This document shows positions 21,988-22,412 of a DNA stretch of 22,412 nucleotides, piece by piece. The translations under genes were made by a program, and so were the position numbers. The stretch lies in the IMG/VR virus record IMGVR_UViG_3300006641_000201, positions 1 to 22,412 of that record, one strand, 5' to 3'. Position 1 is the stretch's first letter. Each line of letters opens with the position of its first letter. This stretch comes from a virus. The notes under the pieces are model-generated. The model saw only the letters and a program-made list of their open reading frames with translations, did no database searches and had not been told where the DNA came from.

Positions 21988-22032
21988 TCGAGCCAGAACT
22001 TGATTTTCGGTAAGGATAGGAAACCTTTCCAG

Positions 22033-22412
22033 ATGCCGACTTCCCTTTCGCAATGGGAGGACTTTGAATCCAGTTCTGAATTCACAGGTCTCTCTCCAGA
22101 ACAGAAATCCACGTCTTTGCTGAAATGGAGGACCGACTTCGCCTCCCAACAGCCGTTGTCTCCAGAGGAGACTAAGATTCTCGATACGTTTGTTGCGAAT
22201 AAGAACGCGCAATACTCAGCTCCCCCTCCGCCACCTCCGGCTAAAGAGATGTCCTTTATCAGCCCTACGGAAGTGGTATCCTCCACTTGGGATGTGCTTC
22301 GCGGCATTCCTGTCAGCACAAAGGCTGCCTACTATCAACTCAAGGAGGGCTTTAGCCGCCCGTACGAGTGGTCGCCAGAGTATAAGCAGGCGATGGCGGA
22401 GAAAGACGCATT
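22033..22412 (+). CDS. Internal-virion-like protein, N-terminal part (cut by window end)
   Basis: An open frame from ATG 22033 runs to the last base of the window without a stop: at least 126 residues of a longer protein. The visible part has SPEQ...SLLKWRTDF and LSPEETKILDTFVANK, two helix-starting segments, a proline run (APPPPPPAKE) like the one in the preceding gene product, and WDVLRGIPVSTKAAYYQLKE followed by YEWSPEYKQAMAEKDA. This resembles the beginning of large internal or ejection proteins of short-tailed phages. Position after two similar proteins supports that, but the function of the missing part is unknown. Confidence 0.65.
   Translation, partial: MPTSLSQWEDFESSSEFTGLSPEQKSTSLLKWRTDFASQQPLSPEETKILDTFVANKNAQYSAPPPPPPAKEMSFISPTEVVSSTWDVLRGIPVSTKAAYYQLKEGFSRPYEWSPEYKQAMAEKDA

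Noticed and set aside
1-22412. tRNA genes, insertion sequences, integrase or attachment sites
   Set aside because: I looked for CCA-ended cloverleaf-like segments, transposase motifs, terminal inverted repeats and recombinase motifs on both strands and saw none that I could support.

Overview
The window is a stretch of double-stranded DNA bacteriophage genome (or prophage) in its virion-structure region. All 24 genes I can support lie on the + strand, tightly packed, and the longest non-coding gap is about 150 bases. The order is large terminase, portal, scaffold, major capsid protein, fibres, a probable lysis-associated group, then tail/connector and internal-virion-like proteins. The portal type, the absence of a recognisable sheath, tape measure or baseplate set, and the run of helix-rich proteins at the right end suggest a short-tailed (podovirus-like) phage; this is inference. 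The host cannot be named. Most genes lack a Shine-Dalgarno sequence and have pyrimidine-rich leaders, which points to a host lineage that initiates translation largely without SD pairing.

Layout. 55-6534: packaging and procapsid genes (terminase; a glycosyltransferase-like protein with an AT-hook tail; portal; two small unknowns; acidic scaffold), mostly joined by 4-base ATGA stop/start overlaps. 6535-6687: the main non-coding gap, a candidate promoter/leader for the capsid gene. 6688-7946: major capsid protein followed by a strong intrinsic terminator. 7961-9515: a coupled three-gene unit of a small unknown protein, a collagen-like Gly-X-Y protein and a 2-oxoglutarate/Fe(II) dioxygenase of prolyl-hydroxylase type. 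9529-11103: a possible promoter with an inverted repeat filling its spacer, a small protein and a fibre with YadA-head-like repeats. 11119-11886: a membrane-anchored coiled-coil protein, a DUF1353 protein whose GGAGG ribosome site lies in a hairpin, and a 31-residue membrane peptide. 11928-13337: a second glycosyltransferase and a dNMP kinase. 13343-17286: a large fibre/adhesin with an FnIII-like and several Ig-like domains, a small acidic protein, and two paralogous virion-like proteins. 17316-22412: a probable head-tail connector protein and four helical, repeat-containing internal-virion-like proteins, the last cut by the window edge.

The most interesting system is the collagen-like protein directly coupled to a hydroxylase with a complete H-x-D...H...R active site, in a genome stretch that also carries two glycosyltransferase-like genes. 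I infer a phage-encoded pathway that hydroxylates, and possibly glycosylates, a virion collagen fibre. The collagen domain is itself unusually regular: blocks of 8, 15, 15 and 8 triplets separated by single extra glycines at an exact 46-residue period.
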